A stretch of DNA of 64,000 nt, from the NCBI GenBank assembly GCA_002482775.1, contig DLGQ01000109.1:10523-74522 (forward strand), read 5' to 3'. Positions 25,984 through 34,436 of the stretch are shown piece by piece; within the stretch, counting starts at the first letter, position 1, and each line of letters begins with the position of its first letter. The notes under the pieces were generated by a model. The model had not been told where the DNA came from, did not search any database, and was given only the letters and a program-made list of their open reading frames with translations. The stretch comes from Flavobacteriales bacterium UBA7690. GTDB lineage: Bacteria; Bacteroidota; Bacteroidia; Flavobacteriales_F; PHOS-HE28. The position numbers and the translations under genes are program-made.

Positions 25984-26060
25984 TCCGCCACCTGGGTAGG
26001 TATTGGGGGTGCGAAGGTAATAAGAGCGGACGGTTCGTGAGCGTGTTCGGTCCACCCGGA

Positions 26061-27068
26061 TCACTCGGTCACCACCAGGCGTGAGGTTCCGCTTCCGCCT
26101 TTGCTGTCCATGACGCGCACCGTGTACACCCCCGCGTTCAGGTTCTCCAGATCCAACGTTTCCGTGCAAAGCCCACCAGGACCTGGAATATTCCGTTGGT
26201 GGACCACCCGTCCAGAGGCATCGACCAAGGTGAGTTGGACGGGGTCTTTTGCCACGAACAGGACCGTGGCTTGTGTGGTGGCCGGGTTGGGGAGAACGTC
26301 CATTCCGATCGCTTGCTTTGTGTGACCGGCCATTCCGGCGAACACATCCTCCTCCACGTAGAGGAAACCTTGACCGCTGGCACCGGGTGTTCCGTTCAAT
26401 TCGGTGGTGGTGGAGTACAGGCGCGCCAGGTAGGTGCGCACTCCGGGCCGGTAGAATTCGGTGATCGTGCGGTCCATCACGAAGGTGTTGCCAGAGCCTT
26501 CTTCGGTGTAGGTCTCGGCAATGTCCATCCGCAACACGTTCTCCACCGTACCCCAAGGAAGGATCAGGTCACCTACGCCGCTGAGGGTGGCGGTGATCTG
26601 GCCGTTCTGGTCGAACGCATCACCATCGAAAGTGTAGCCTCCCTCATAGGCATCGGTCCAGCTATCCCCAAGCTCAGCTGGGAACACGAACTGCTTCAGT
26701 GGGTCGGTGTAGAAGCTGGTTATGGGAAAGCTACCGTTGTAGGATCCGACCACGTACATGCCATCATCCTCAACCCGCAGGTAGACGGTGGTTCCTGGGT
26801 ACACCAGGGCCAGTTCGGCTTCGGGGAACTCGGCGCCAACGGTGGTGTTCTCCGGATCCATGCATTGCACACCTTGCAACGGCCCGTTGGATGTCGCAGT
26901 GCTCGCATCCCATGTCTGGTCGGTACCGGTGCCGTCCAGCGAAAGTGTGCCGCAGTTCACGTAGGTCCATTCATCGCCCACCACGGGCACATTGCTCGCA
27001 TCAAGCACTTGCGCCTGGATGCCGATGGTGGCGAATGCAGGAAGCAGGATCAGGCTCGGTAGGCGCAT
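26061..27068 (-). CDS. Secreted protein with T9SS type A C-terminal sorting domain
   Basis: 335 residues from the ATG at 27068, which starts a signal peptide (LPSLILLPAFATIGIQAQ). The C-terminal ~80 residues are a type IX secretion sorting domain: VLPNPATTQATVLF, LTLVDASGRVVHQRNI, LNAGVYTVRVMDSKG and a terminal SRLVVTE. The mature body is beta-rich with no recognised catalytic domain. It is expected to be exported across the outer membrane and attached or released at the surface. A TACCTTAG -7-like sequence lies about 20 nt upstream of the start. Confidence 0.82.
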   Translation of the reverse strand: MRLPSLILLPAFATIGIQAQVLDASNVPVVGDEWTYVNCGTLSLDGTGTDQTWDASTATSNGPLQGVQCMDPENTTVGAEFPEAELALVYPGTTVYLRVEDDGMYVVGSYNGSFPITSFYTDPLKQFVFPAELGDSWTDAYEGGYTFDGDAFDQNGQITATLSGVGDLILPWGTVENVLRMDIAETYTEEGSGNTFVMDRTITEFYRPGVRTYLARLYSTTTELNGTPGASGQGFLYVEEDVFAGMAGHTKQAIGMDVLPNPATTQATVLFVAKDPVQLTLVDASGRVVHQRNIPGPGGLCTETLDLENLNAGVYTVRVMDSKGGSGTSRLVVTE

Positions 27069-27121
27069 GGCTTTGGTGTAGGTGTGTAGGCTAAGGTAAT
27101 CTGCAAGTCCGTTGCGGAACA

Positions 27122-28648
27122 TCACCGGCCCAGCCATGCCTTGCGCAATTGGCGCTGCTTTTTGGTCGGCTTCGGCGATACGTTGAATTGGCCTTTTTCA
27201 TCCATTTCCATCCCGGCCTTGGCGAGCCATTCTGCCAATGGCAATGTGCTGGGTTCGTCCAGGTGGCGCTGAAGCAGAGCCCCGATATCCGGTCCGGTGA
27301 GCCGTTCGATGGTCGCGAAGAGTTCCTCATCCTTGAACGGTTTTCCCACACCGTATTCCTGCTGGAGGTCGCGCACGAGTTCCTGAACGCCATAAGACCC
27401 TTTGGACCGTTCGCGCAGGGCGATGTCGAGACCGAGGCAGAACAACGTGCCCTTCAGGTAGAAATTGTAGTACTGGTCCTGCTTCTCCATGGCCTGCTGG
27501 CTCAAGGTGGTCAGGGCGATAGCATCGGGGAACTTCCGCATCATACCGACCTTCCCATTGACCACGCCGAGGAATTCGTCCACGGTCTGGCGGCCCTGCT
27601 TCACCGGCATGTGTATGGCGAAGTATTCCGTCATGCCTTCATAGAGCCAGAGGTGCCGGCTCATCTTCGGCGTGTGGAAGTCGTAGTGTTCGATCTCTTC
27701 GCTATGCACGCTCAACGGAAGGATCGTGTGGAAGAACTCGTGGCTGGCGATGCCGTACACGCTTTGCGCGATCATCTGCGGATCCAGGTCCATGCACAGC
27801 AAGATCAGCGTGGAGGCCGAATGTTCCAGACCATCGCCCATCATGTTCCCTTTCGCTTCGATGGGGTGGTGGTAGATGAGGAAGGTGTAGTTCTTCACCG
27901 GGAGTGTGCCACCGAGGTAGGCGCGTTGATCGGCGAGCAATGGGCGTATCTGTTGTGCGATGGGGCCGGCGATGGACTGCCCGGTGGTGCTGTGGCAGGC
28001 AACGAGGACATCGATGTCGCCCAAGCGGATGTGCGCGGTATCCGCAGGCGCCACCAGCATGGGGTTGTCCACCAAGTGGCGGTAGCTTTTAGCGACGAAG
28101 GTGATGGCTTCGGTGCCTTCGGTGATCCGTGGCAAACTGGTCGCGGCGTAGTGCGTGGGAGGTTTCTTCAGGTAAAGCGTGTAGGGTAGGTCTTCATATC
28201 CTTCGAAATAACCGATCACACTATTGTGGTTGATCACGCTGGCTTCGGGCTTCACCGTTCCTTCCGAAGAGCGGTAATTGCCCATGGAGAAGCGCACATC
28301 GAACTCCTCCCATCCATCATCCACGGTGTACGTGATGCGGTGCAGGTCCTGTGGAACCGGGATGGTCCATCTCCCCAGATCGAGACGTTGGATGGGGACT
28401 GGATCACCATGCCTGTTGAACGCTTCGATGCGGCCAGCAAGCCTTCCATGGTCCATAACCCCGTATATCCCCGGCACGATGCGTGGCAGTGCGAACACGA
28501 GCGGGGCATCACCCAAGTAGGGCACTACGAGTTCCACCTCCAGCTGGTCATCGGCCTGATGGCGCAGGTCGAGGTTGACGATGATGCCTTGTTGGGCGAA
28601 CGCCTGCAGGCACAAAGCGAAGGGGAGGAGCAGCGCGAGTGGACGCAT
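27122..28648 (-). CDS. M61 family metallopeptidase (glycyl aminopeptidase-like), secreted
   Basis: 508 residues from the ATG at 28648 (signal peptide LALLLPFALCLQAFAQQ). An N-terminal beta domain is followed by a zinc-peptidase domain with HExxH as SHEFFHTILPL and the downstream Glu in LWLYEGMTEYFA. M61 peptidases act in the periplasm or at the surface on glycine-rich or acidic peptides; the PDZ domain seen in some members is missing. TTCCTTTG, a near-match to the -7 box, ends 5 nt before the start. Confidence 0.85.
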   Translation of the reverse strand: MRPLALLLPFALCLQAFAQQGIIVNLDLRHQADDQLEVELVVPYLGDAPLVFALPRIVPGIYGVMDHGRLAGRIEAFNRHGDPVPIQRLDLGRWTIPVPQDLHRITYTVDDGWEEFDVRFSMGNYRSSEGTVKPEASVINHNSVIGYFEGYEDLPYTLYLKKPPTHYAATSLPRITEGTEAITFVAKSYRHLVDNPMLVAPADTAHIRLGDIDVLVACHSTTGQSIAGPIAQQIRPLLADQRAYLGGTLPVKNYTFLIYHHPIEAKGNMMGDGLEHSASTLILLCMDLDPQMIAQSVYGIASHEFFHTILPLSVHSEEIEHYDFHTPKMSRHLWLYEGMTEYFAIHMPVKQGRQTVDEFLGVVNGKVGMMRKFPDAIALTTLSQQAMEKQDQYYNFYLKGTLFCLGLDIALRERSKGSYGVQELVRDLQQEYGVGKPFKDEELFATIERLTGPDIGALLQRHLDEPSTLPLAEWLAKAGMEMDEKGQFNVSPKPTKKQRQLRKAWLGR

Positions 28649-28718
28649 GGACACAAAGGAAGCGATCGGTTCTAGGACGGATCGCTCCAAATGAAGTTAC
28701 ACTGTTGCCTATCCAGAG

Positions 28719-30125
28719 CTACTCGCCGAATGAACGGACCCTATACCCTAGCGCGGTGAGCCGTGCCACTTCATTTGCCGGGAAGCTGTGCTCATAGGCA
28801 GCAGCAATGGGTGTGTGGAACATCAGTTCGATGGGTATCGGGCAGTCCGTGACCACGGTGTTCGTTGGGGCCGTGGACCAGACTTCGGGAATGGTGTAGC
28901 GCGCGGTGACCTGCTGCCATGGGGCTGTGCGATCCAAGGAGAAGCGTAACGGCAAAGCGATCAATCCTATGGCGACAATGGACAGTACAACGCGCGCAGC
29001 TCCATGCGGGCGCTCGTGGGCCCTCCATTTGACATAAGCCATAGCGGTGATGATGTGGATGGCCGGTGCAGCGATGGCCGTGTAAGCGGGCATCTTGGAC
29101 ATTGCGATAGAATACACCACGTACGGAATGGCTACCCAGACGAGCAACATGGTGTTAACTCGATCCTTTTTGCGCAACGCCAGCACGACCGCCCACACGA
29201 TGGCCAGAAGCACGAATTCACCTTGCATCATGGTCAGTTGTTCGAGGTAGTAATACCAAGGCCGAGCATGTTCTTCGATGCCTTCCGTGAAATGCGCGAG
29301 CTGGGCTGTTCGCTCGGCCGCGAATTCGACAGGGAAATGAGAATGCACATGGAACATCCAAGGTGCTACGAGAGCAATGCTCGTGAGCAGCATGGTGGCG
29401 AACAGATTTAAACTCTTCCCGTTCAGTGGTAGCTGCCTCGACCAGGCCATGCTTGCGGCTACAGGCAGGGTCAAAAGCGCTGGCCAGGACTTCGTGAGGA
29501 ACGCGCACCCGGCAACGATGCCTGCGAGAATGGCCCAAGGAAAGGAGCGGTGCACCACCATGTTCCACGCGGCGAACAACGCGGCTAGAACGAACACCAC
29601 CAAGATAGCATCCACATGGTCGGTGGAAGTGCGTCCCGAAGCCAGTTCGATCAAATGTCCATTGATCGCGAAGAGGAATGCAGCCCAGAAGCCCACTGGA
29701 GCGGAGAACAGACTTCTGGCTAGCAACGCCAGCAGCCAGACCGCCAATGCCGCAAGAAGTGTAGATGGCAGCCGAACAGCCCATGGCTCCGTGCCGAAAA
29801 CCTTGATCGATGCAGCAATGCACCACAATGCCATAGGCGGTTTGTGCAACCAGATCCGGGTGTTGGTCCAGTTCCGAGGATCATGAGGCAACTCCGGGGC
29901 TGGAATGAGCCGAGGTGTTAGCGGCGTATCCGAAAGTCGCTTGGCCACCAACGCGTGGTACCGCTCATCCCAAGGATGCAGTGTCGGGTCCAGCGAAGTG
30001 CCGAAGCGCAGCAGGAATCCACATGCGACCAGCAGCAATATGGAGCCTTTCCATCGCTGTTGGCGATGCAGCCACCATGCCACGGGCAGAAGCGCATAGC
30101 CGATGAGCAGGAGCGTGACCGCCAT
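28719..30125 (-). CDS. GT39/ArnT-like integral membrane glycosyltransferase
   Basis: 468 residues with about ten transmembrane helices. The PMT/ArnT family motifs are present in the first periplasmic loop: LHPWDERYHALVAKRLSD (acidic DE pair) and IWLHKPPMALWCIAAS (HKPP). Such enzymes use polyprenyl-phosphate sugars as donors to modify proteins or lipid A; acceptor unknown. The ATG at 30125 is preceded by TACCTTGC at a distance of only 3 nt, and lies 25 nt after the glyS stop on the same strand. Confidence 0.87.
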   Translation of the reverse strand: MAVTLLLIGYALLPVAWWLHRQQRWKGSILLLVACGFLLRFGTSLDPTLHPWDERYHALVAKRLSDTPLTPRLIPAPELPHDPRNWTNTRIWLHKPPMALWCIAASIKVFGTEPWAVRLPSTLLAALAVWLLALLARSLFSAPVGFWAAFLFAINGHLIELASGRTSTDHVDAILVVFVLAALFAAWNMVVHRSFPWAILAGIVAGCAFLTKSWPALLTLPVAASMAWSRQLPLNGKSLNLFATMLLTSIALVAPWMFHVHSHFPVEFAAERTAQLAHFTEGIEEHARPWYYYLEQLTMMQGEFVLLAIVWAVVLALRKKDRVNTMLLVWVAIPYVVYSIAMSKMPAYTAIAAPAIHIITAMAYVKWRAHERPHGAARVVLSIVAIGLIALPLRFSLDRTAPWQQVTARYTIPEVWSTAPTNTVVTDCPIPIELMFHTPIAAAYEHSFPANEVARLTALGYRVRSFGE

Positions 30126-30128
30126 ACC

Positions 30129-30136
30129 GCAAGGTA
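30129..30136 (-). promoter_or_regulatory. Start-proximal -7-like motif TACCTTGC
   Basis: Minus-strand motif 3 nt before the ATG at 30125, in the 25-nt gap between glyS and the GT39 gene. Confidence 0.25.
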
Positions 30137-30150
30137 GGCGGCACTTTTCC

Positions 30151-31692
30151 TTACAGCAGTTTCAGCAACCCCCGCAGATCCACCTTCTCGCCCACGATCC
30201 GGTCCAGCTCCCCGATCGCCACGCGTTCCTGCAACATCGTATCGCGGTCGCGGATCGTCACCTTGTTGTCGGTGAGCGTGTCGTGATCGATGGTGATGCA
30301 ATACGGTGTGCCGATCGCATCCTGGCGACGGTAGCGCTTGCCGATGCTGTCCTTATCGTCGTACTGGCAGTTGTGCGAGAGTTTCAGTTGATCAATGATC
30401 TCGCGCGCCTTCTCCGGCAGGCCGTCCTTCTTGATCAGCGGTAGCACGGCGATCTTCACCGGTGCCAATGGCGCTGGAATGCGAAGGACAACGCGTTCTT
30501 CTCCGTTGTCCAACTTCTCTTCCACGTACGCAGCGCTCAACACGGCGAGGAACATACGGTCCAAGCCGATCGAGGTTTCCAGCACGTACGGGATGTAGCT
30601 CTCGTTGCTTTCGGTATCGAAGTAGCGCAGCTTCTTGCCGCTGAACTCCTCGTGTTGTTTCAGGTCGAAGTCGGTGCGACTGTGGATCCCTTCAAGCTCC
30701 TTGAAGCCCATGGGGAACTTGAACTCGATGTCGCAGGCCGCGTCGGCGTAGTGCGCCAGTTTGATGTGATCGTGGAAGCGGTAGTTCTCCGCAGGCAGTC
30801 CCAGCGCGCGATGCCATGCGATGCGTTTCTCCTTCCACGTGTCGTACCACTCCTGTTGCGTGCCGGGTTTGATGAAGAACTGCATCTCCATCTGCTCGAA
30901 CTCGCGCATACGGAAGATGAACTGCCGCGCCACGATCTCGTTCCGGAACGCCTTGCCTGTTTGCGCGATGCCGAACGGGATCTTCATTCGAGCGCTCTTC
31001 TGCACGTTCAGGAAGTTCACGAAGATGCCTTGCGCTGTTTCGGGGCGCAGGTAGATCGTGCTGCTCTCGCCGCTCACGCTACCGAGTTCCGTGGCGAACA
31101 TCAAATTGAACTGGCGCACTTCCGTCCAGTTCGCCGTGCCGCTGATGGGGCACTTGATCTCCTCGTCGATGATCAACTGGCGCACCGCTTCCAGGTCGTT
31201 CGCTTCCAGCGCCGTCTTCATCCTCCCCTCCACACCATTGATCCGCTCCTGTGCGCGCAACACGTTCGGGTTCGTCGCACGGAACTGCTCTTCGTTGAAG
31301 TCATCGCCGAACTTCTTCTTCGCCTTCTCGGTTTCCTTCTCGATCTTGTCCGCGTACTTGGCCATGTGCTCTTCCAGCAACACATCGGCGCGGTAACGTT
31401 TCTTGCTGTCCTTGTTGTCGATCAGTGGATCGTTGAACGCATCCACGTGGCCGCTGGCCTTCCACACGGTGGGGTGCATGAAGATGGCCGCATCGATGCC
31501 CACGATGTTCTCGTTGAGCTTCGTCATGGCATCCCACCAGTACCGGCGGATGTTGTTCTTCAGCTCGGCGCCGTACGGGCCGTAGTCATACGTGGCGCTC
31601 AGGCCGTCGTAGATCTCGCTGCTCTGGAACACGAAGCCATACTCTTTCGCATGGCCGATAAGGGTCTTGAGGCGGTCTTCCTGGTTGCTCAT
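30151..31692 (-). CDS. glyS: Glycine--tRNA ligase, dimeric type
   Basis: 513 residues from the ATG at 31692 (MSNQEDRLKTLIGHAKEYGFVFQSSEI; motif given in part as KEYGFVFQSSEIY). Class II aminoacyl-tRNA synthetase with RPETAQGIFVNFLNV (motif 2 region), ELEGIHSRTDFDLKQHE, and motif 3 as YVLETSIGLDRMFLAVL; a C-terminal anticodon-binding domain ends GLLKLL. It charges tRNA-Gly. This is the alpha2 (eukaryotic/archaeal-like) form usual in Bacteroidota, not the alpha2beta2 form. Confidence 0.96.
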   Translation of the reverse strand: MSNQEDRLKTLIGHAKEYGFVFQSSEIYDGLSATYDYGPYGAELKNNIRRYWWDAMTKLNENIVGIDAAIFMHPTVWKASGHVDAFNDPLIDNKDSKKRYRADVLLEEHMAKYADKIEKETEKAKKKFGDDFNEEQFRATNPNVLRAQERINGVEGRMKTALEANDLEAVRQLIIDEEIKCPISGTANWTEVRQFNLMFATELGSVSGESSTIYLRPETAQGIFVNFLNVQKSARMKIPFGIAQTGKAFRNEIVARQFIFRMREFEQMEMQFFIKPGTQQEWYDTWKEKRIAWHRALGLPAENYRFHDHIKLAHYADAACDIEFKFPMGFKELEGIHSRTDFDLKQHEEFSGKKLRYFDTESNESYIPYVLETSIGLDRMFLAVLSAAYVEEKLDNGEERVVLRIPAPLAPVKIAVLPLIKKDGLPEKAREIIDQLKLSHNCQYDDKDSIGKRYRRQDAIGTPYCITIDHDTLTDNKVTIRDRDTMLQERVAIGELDRIVGEKVDLRGLLKLL

Positions 31693-31761
31693 GATGTGTG
31701 CGAGCACCTTGGAAAGCTTTGGTGTCGCGGGGGCAAAGATGGGGAGTAGTGCGATGCCATG

Positions 31762-31769
31762 TACTTTAG
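31762..31769 (+). promoter_or_regulatory. Start-proximal -7-like motif TACTTTAG
   Basis: One mismatch from TAnnTTTG, 5 nt before the ATG at 31775. Confidence 0.25.
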
Positions 31770-31774
31770 CCCGA

Positions 31775-32725
31775 ATGCGTTCAGTGATCGCTGCCGTGCT
31801 TTGGGGACTACTGGTCGGTTGTGCTTCGCATCGGATCGCGAAGCAGCAGGCACGGGGCTTGGCGGCCTTCGGAAGGAGCGCTCCGGCGGGAACGATCGCG
31901 TTGAATGACTCGCTCTACTATGACCGAACGGAGATTTCGAACTTCAACTGGATGGAGTATGAGTTCTGGATCAAGAGAACGTTTGGCGAAGGATCGACCG
32001 AGCACATTGAGGTCCTACGGGATACGAGTGCCTGGGGTGAACATGTGAGCTTCGGCGAACCGTACAGAAGCAGTTATGCACAGCACCCGGCCTATAGAGA
32101 CTTTCCTGTGGTGGGAGTCACGCATGCACAGGCCTCGGCCTACAGCAACTGGAGAAGCGACCGTGTGATGGAATTTCACCTGATCAAGGCGGGTGTCATT
32201 CCCTTTCGAGAAGATCAAACCGCTACGGACCATTTCAGCGTGGAGCGTTTCTATGCGACGGACAGCCTCAAGGCCTATCACCATGTGCCTTATCCACACT
32301 ATGCACTTCCAACCTATTCGGAATGGCTGTGCGCGGTATTGGTTTCTGACAGCCTTGCCAAGGCGAACTTTCGGCGATGCAAGAAATACGGGACGCCAAA
32401 AGGGCCAAGTACCAAGTTCCGGGCATGCGCGCAGGTTATCGAACATAGTGGGTTCGTGATCAACTCCCTTGAACGAGGGGGCGGCTCTACTGTCGACCCG
32501 ATCGCGGCCACTTCTTGTTATCGCTGTCACGAGGAACTGATATGGCACATCCGAGGGAATGTCGGGGAGCTTTCTTCGGACAGCACTTTGGTCCTTGGCG
32601 GTGGCTGGACCGACCCTTTGGACACCATCCTTCTTGATGGAGTGTTTCCCTCCAGAGCAGCCAATGCGAGTACGGGATTCCGCAACGTGTGCCAATGGAA
32701 GCATTGGAACGGATCACGTCATTGA
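31775..32725 (+). CDS. SUMF1/FGE-like domain lipoprotein
   Basis: 316 residues. Lipobox LWGLLVGCASH near residue 15. The body has the formylglycine-generating-enzyme-like fold used by gliding/T9SS lipoproteins GldJ and GldK: YYDRTEISNFNWMEYEFWI, HPAYRDFPVVGVTHAQASAYSNWRSDR, YALPTYSEW, IRGNVGELSSD, and TGFRNVCQW. The paired catalytic cysteines of true FGE are not evident, so an enzymatic role is doubtful. It is divergent from glyS. Confidence 0.75.
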   Translation: MRSVIAAVLWGLLVGCASHRIAKQQARGLAAFGRSAPAGTIALNDSLYYDRTEISNFNWMEYEFWIKRTFGEGSTEHIEVLRDTSAWGEHVSFGEPYRSSYAQHPAYRDFPVVGVTHAQASAYSNWRSDRVMEFHLIKAGVIPFREDQTATDHFSVERFYATDSLKAYHHVPYPHYALPTYSEWLCAVLVSDSLAKANFRRCKKYGTPKGPSTKFRACAQVIEHSGFVINSLERGGGSTVDPIAATSCYRCHEELIWHIRGNVGELSSDSTLVLGGGWTDPLDTILLDGVFPSRAANASTGFRNVCQWKHWNGSRH

Positions 32726-32815
32726 GTGTGCACACAGGTTCTATCAAGGGAAAGACCGAGGGCGGAACACGAACCTTGCCCATCGGCTACCTTTACCCAA
32801 ACGACTCGCACTACC

Positions 32816-33118
32816 ATGTCCGCAAAGCCCCACCCCCTCCTTGCCCGCCGCATTTTCTGGGATGTGGACTTCGACAAGCTGGACTATGATGCCAAAGCGA
32901 GCTTCATCATTGAGCGCGTATTCGAGCGGGGCGATGTGGAGGACATCCGGCAATGCAGGCGGTACTATGGGGACGAGCAGATACGTGTCGTACTTCTCAA
33001 CGCACCGTTCCTTCCGGAGCATCGCATGCATCTTGCAAGCGCGGTCATCCGCGAACCTATAGAGCGATTCAGATGCTACACACAGAGGCGCTTGTTTCCG
33101 GGACTCTCCCCGTATTAG
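32816..33118 (+). CDS. DUF6922-type antitoxin candidate
   Basis: 100 residues beginning MSAKPHPLLARRIFWDVDFD. The segment RIFWDVDFDKLDYDAKASFI followed by IIERVFERGDVEDIRQCRRYYG is the conserved core of small proteins encoded just upstream of AbiEii/AbiGii-type toxins in Bacteroidota. It overlaps the toxin gene by 46 bp in a different frame, which is usual for tightly coupled toxin-antitoxin pairs. The function as antitoxin is inferred from this pairing. Confidence 0.7.
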   Translation: MSAKPHPLLARRIFWDVDFDKLDYDAKASFIIERVFERGDVEDIRQCRRYYGDEQIRVVLLNAPFLPEHRMHLASAVIREPIERFRCYTQRRLFPGLSPY

Positions 33119-33699
33119 AGCGCCTCATGCGTATGGCGTCGCTGGATCAGTTCGATCTGGTGGGTGGTACCGCGTTGGCTCTTCGGCATGGTCATAGGAT
33201 CTCGGTGGATATCGACTTGTTCGGACATGATCTTGAACAGGACATCATTGTTGATGCTCTAAAGCGCGAGTTCGGCAAGTCGTTCATCTATGAGCCACCG
33301 CCTGGCAAGAGTATCGGCATCTTCGGTTTCATCGATGATGTGAAGCTGGATATCGTTAGGTACCCGACTTCCAGGATCTCCGATCTAGAGGTCGTGGATG
33401 GGATCCGTATGTACAGTGATGATGACATTGGCGCCATGAAGATCCAAGCGATCTTGAGCCGAGGCAAGAAGAAGGATTTCTGGGATCTCGCCGAACTGTT
33501 GCAACACCATCCGTTGTCGACGATCATCGCGAACCACGAGAAGAAGTTCCCGGACCAGAGGTATGCGATCAGCACGCCGAACGCGTTGATCTACTTCGTG
33601 GATGCAGAGAACAGCGAAACACCTGTTTGCCTGAAAGGTCGGACGTGGTCAGAAGTGAAGGATATCGTGCGTGATGCGGTAGAGCATTACCTCCGGTAG
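33073..33699 (+). CDS. AbiEii/AbiGii-type nucleotidyltransferase toxin candidate
   Basis: 208 residues from the ATG at 33073. The nucleotidyltransferase motif is FDLVGGTALALRHGHRIS then VDIDLFGHD (GG-T and D-x-D), and DDIGAMKIQAILSRGKKKDFWDLAELL is the second conserved block with its Lys and Asp residues. AbiEii-like proteins are toxins of type IV-like toxin-antitoxin systems; characterised relatives add nucleotides to tRNA and some give phage abortive infection. All apparent active-site residues are intact. Confidence 0.8.
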   Translation: MLHTEALVSGTLPVLERLMRMASLDQFDLVGGTALALRHGHRISVDIDLFGHDLEQDIIVDALKREFGKSFIYEPPPGKSIGIFGFIDDVKLDIVRYPTSRISDLEVVDGIRMYSDDDIGAMKIQAILSRGKKKDFWDLAELLQHHPLSTIIANHEKKFPDQRYAISTPNALIYFVDAENSETPVCLKGRTWSEVKDIVRDAVEHYLR

Positions 33700-33706
33700 C
33701 GAGGTG

Positions 33707-33714
33707 TAGCTTCG
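33707..33714 (+). promoter_or_regulatory. Start-proximal -7-like motif TAGCTTCG
   Basis: TAnnTTYG, 5 nt before the ATG at 33720 of the DUF3109 gene, immediately after the toxin stop. Confidence 0.3.
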
Positions 33715-33719
33715 CGCCA

Positions 33720-34313
33720 ATGATCGAACACCGCGGCACCCTTATCAGCGAAGACCTCTTCGAGAAACGTTTCGTGTGCGACCTCAACGCGTGCAAAGGC
33801 GCGTGCTGCGTAGCGGGCGAGAGCGGGGCGCCGTTGGAGAAGGATGAAGAAGCGATGCTGAAGGAGCTGTGGCCCAAGATCAAGCCGTACATCCCGGAGA
33901 AGGGCCAACGCGCAATTGATGCGCACGGCGTAAGCGAGATCGATGACGACGGCGACCTGGTGACCACCTTGGTGGAAGGGCGCGGCGAATGTGCGTTCAC
34001 CGTGTTCGATGACAACGGCATCGCGCTCTGCGGCGTGGAAAAAGCATGGAAGGCGGGTGCGATCCCGTTCCGTAAACCGATCAGCTGCCACCTCTATCCC
34101 ATCCGCGTGGTGAAGCTCGCCGAGCACGACGGACTGAACTACCACAAGTGGCCCATCTGCAAACCAGCCTGTACCTGCGGGGCCAAGTTGGATGTTCCCG
34201 TGTTCCGTTTCCTGAAGGATTCGCTGACGCGCAAGTACGGCGCGGAGTGGTACACCGAACTGGAGGACGTGTATACCGCTTGGCAGGAGATGCCGAAAGC
34301 GAAGAAGAAGTAA
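33720..34313 (+). CDS. DUF3109 family Cys-rich protein
   Basis: 197 residues. Cysteine clusters typical of the family: CDLNACKGACC near the N-terminus, ECAFT and ALCGVEKAW mid-protein, and ISCHLYPIRV and CKPACTCGAK near the C-terminus, which suggest bound metal or an iron-sulfur cluster (YkgJ/CxxCxxCC-like). Cytoplasmic, function unknown, widely conserved in Bacteroidota. It follows the toxin gene by 20 nt but has its own -7-like box. Confidence 0.85.
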   Translation: MIEHRGTLISEDLFEKRFVCDLNACKGACCVAGESGAPLEKDEEAMLKELWPKIKPYIPEKGQRAIDAHGVSEIDDDGDLVTTLVEGRGECAFTVFDDNGIALCGVEKAWKAGAIPFRKPISCHLYPIRVVKLAEHDGLNYHKWPICKPACTCGAKLDVPVFRFLKDSLTRKYGAEWYTELEDVYTAWQEMPKAKKK

Positions 34314-34345
34314 GGACACGTATTGCATCGCGTGCTCGGTATTCC

Positions 34346-34380
34346 TCCCCTCTCCTTGGGAGAGGGGCCGGGGGTGAGGT
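34346..34380. repeat. REP-like palindromic repeat
   Basis: CCCCTCTCC-TTG-GGAGAGGGG hairpin followed by GCCGGGGGTGAGG. From general knowledge this exact style of sequence recurs between genes in many Bacteroidota genomes; in this window I see one copy. Confidence 0.55.
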
Positions 34381-34436
34381 TCCTCCCCGCTCGCGCAGAG
34401 CACAGTAGCAACGAGAAGAGCAGTTCACGAGGTTCA

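Larger units (their letters stand above)
25931..25998 (-). repeat. Duplicated 5' fragment of tRNA-Leu interrupted by two 19-bp palindromes
   Basis: If the two 19-bp insertions (25937-25955 and 25965-25983) are removed, the remaining 30 nt are identical to the first 30 nt of the intact tRNA-Leu at 25561-25642 on the same strand. It has no anticodon arm and cannot be a working tRNA. It lies 23 nt upstream of the GIY-YIG start, so that gene is bracketed by the fragment and the complete tRNA. Confidence 0.85.

Noticed and set aside
25908..25991. Upstream start for the GIY-YIG gene
   Set aside because: The added residues are translated from the tRNA fragment and palindromes and have no counterpart in the family.
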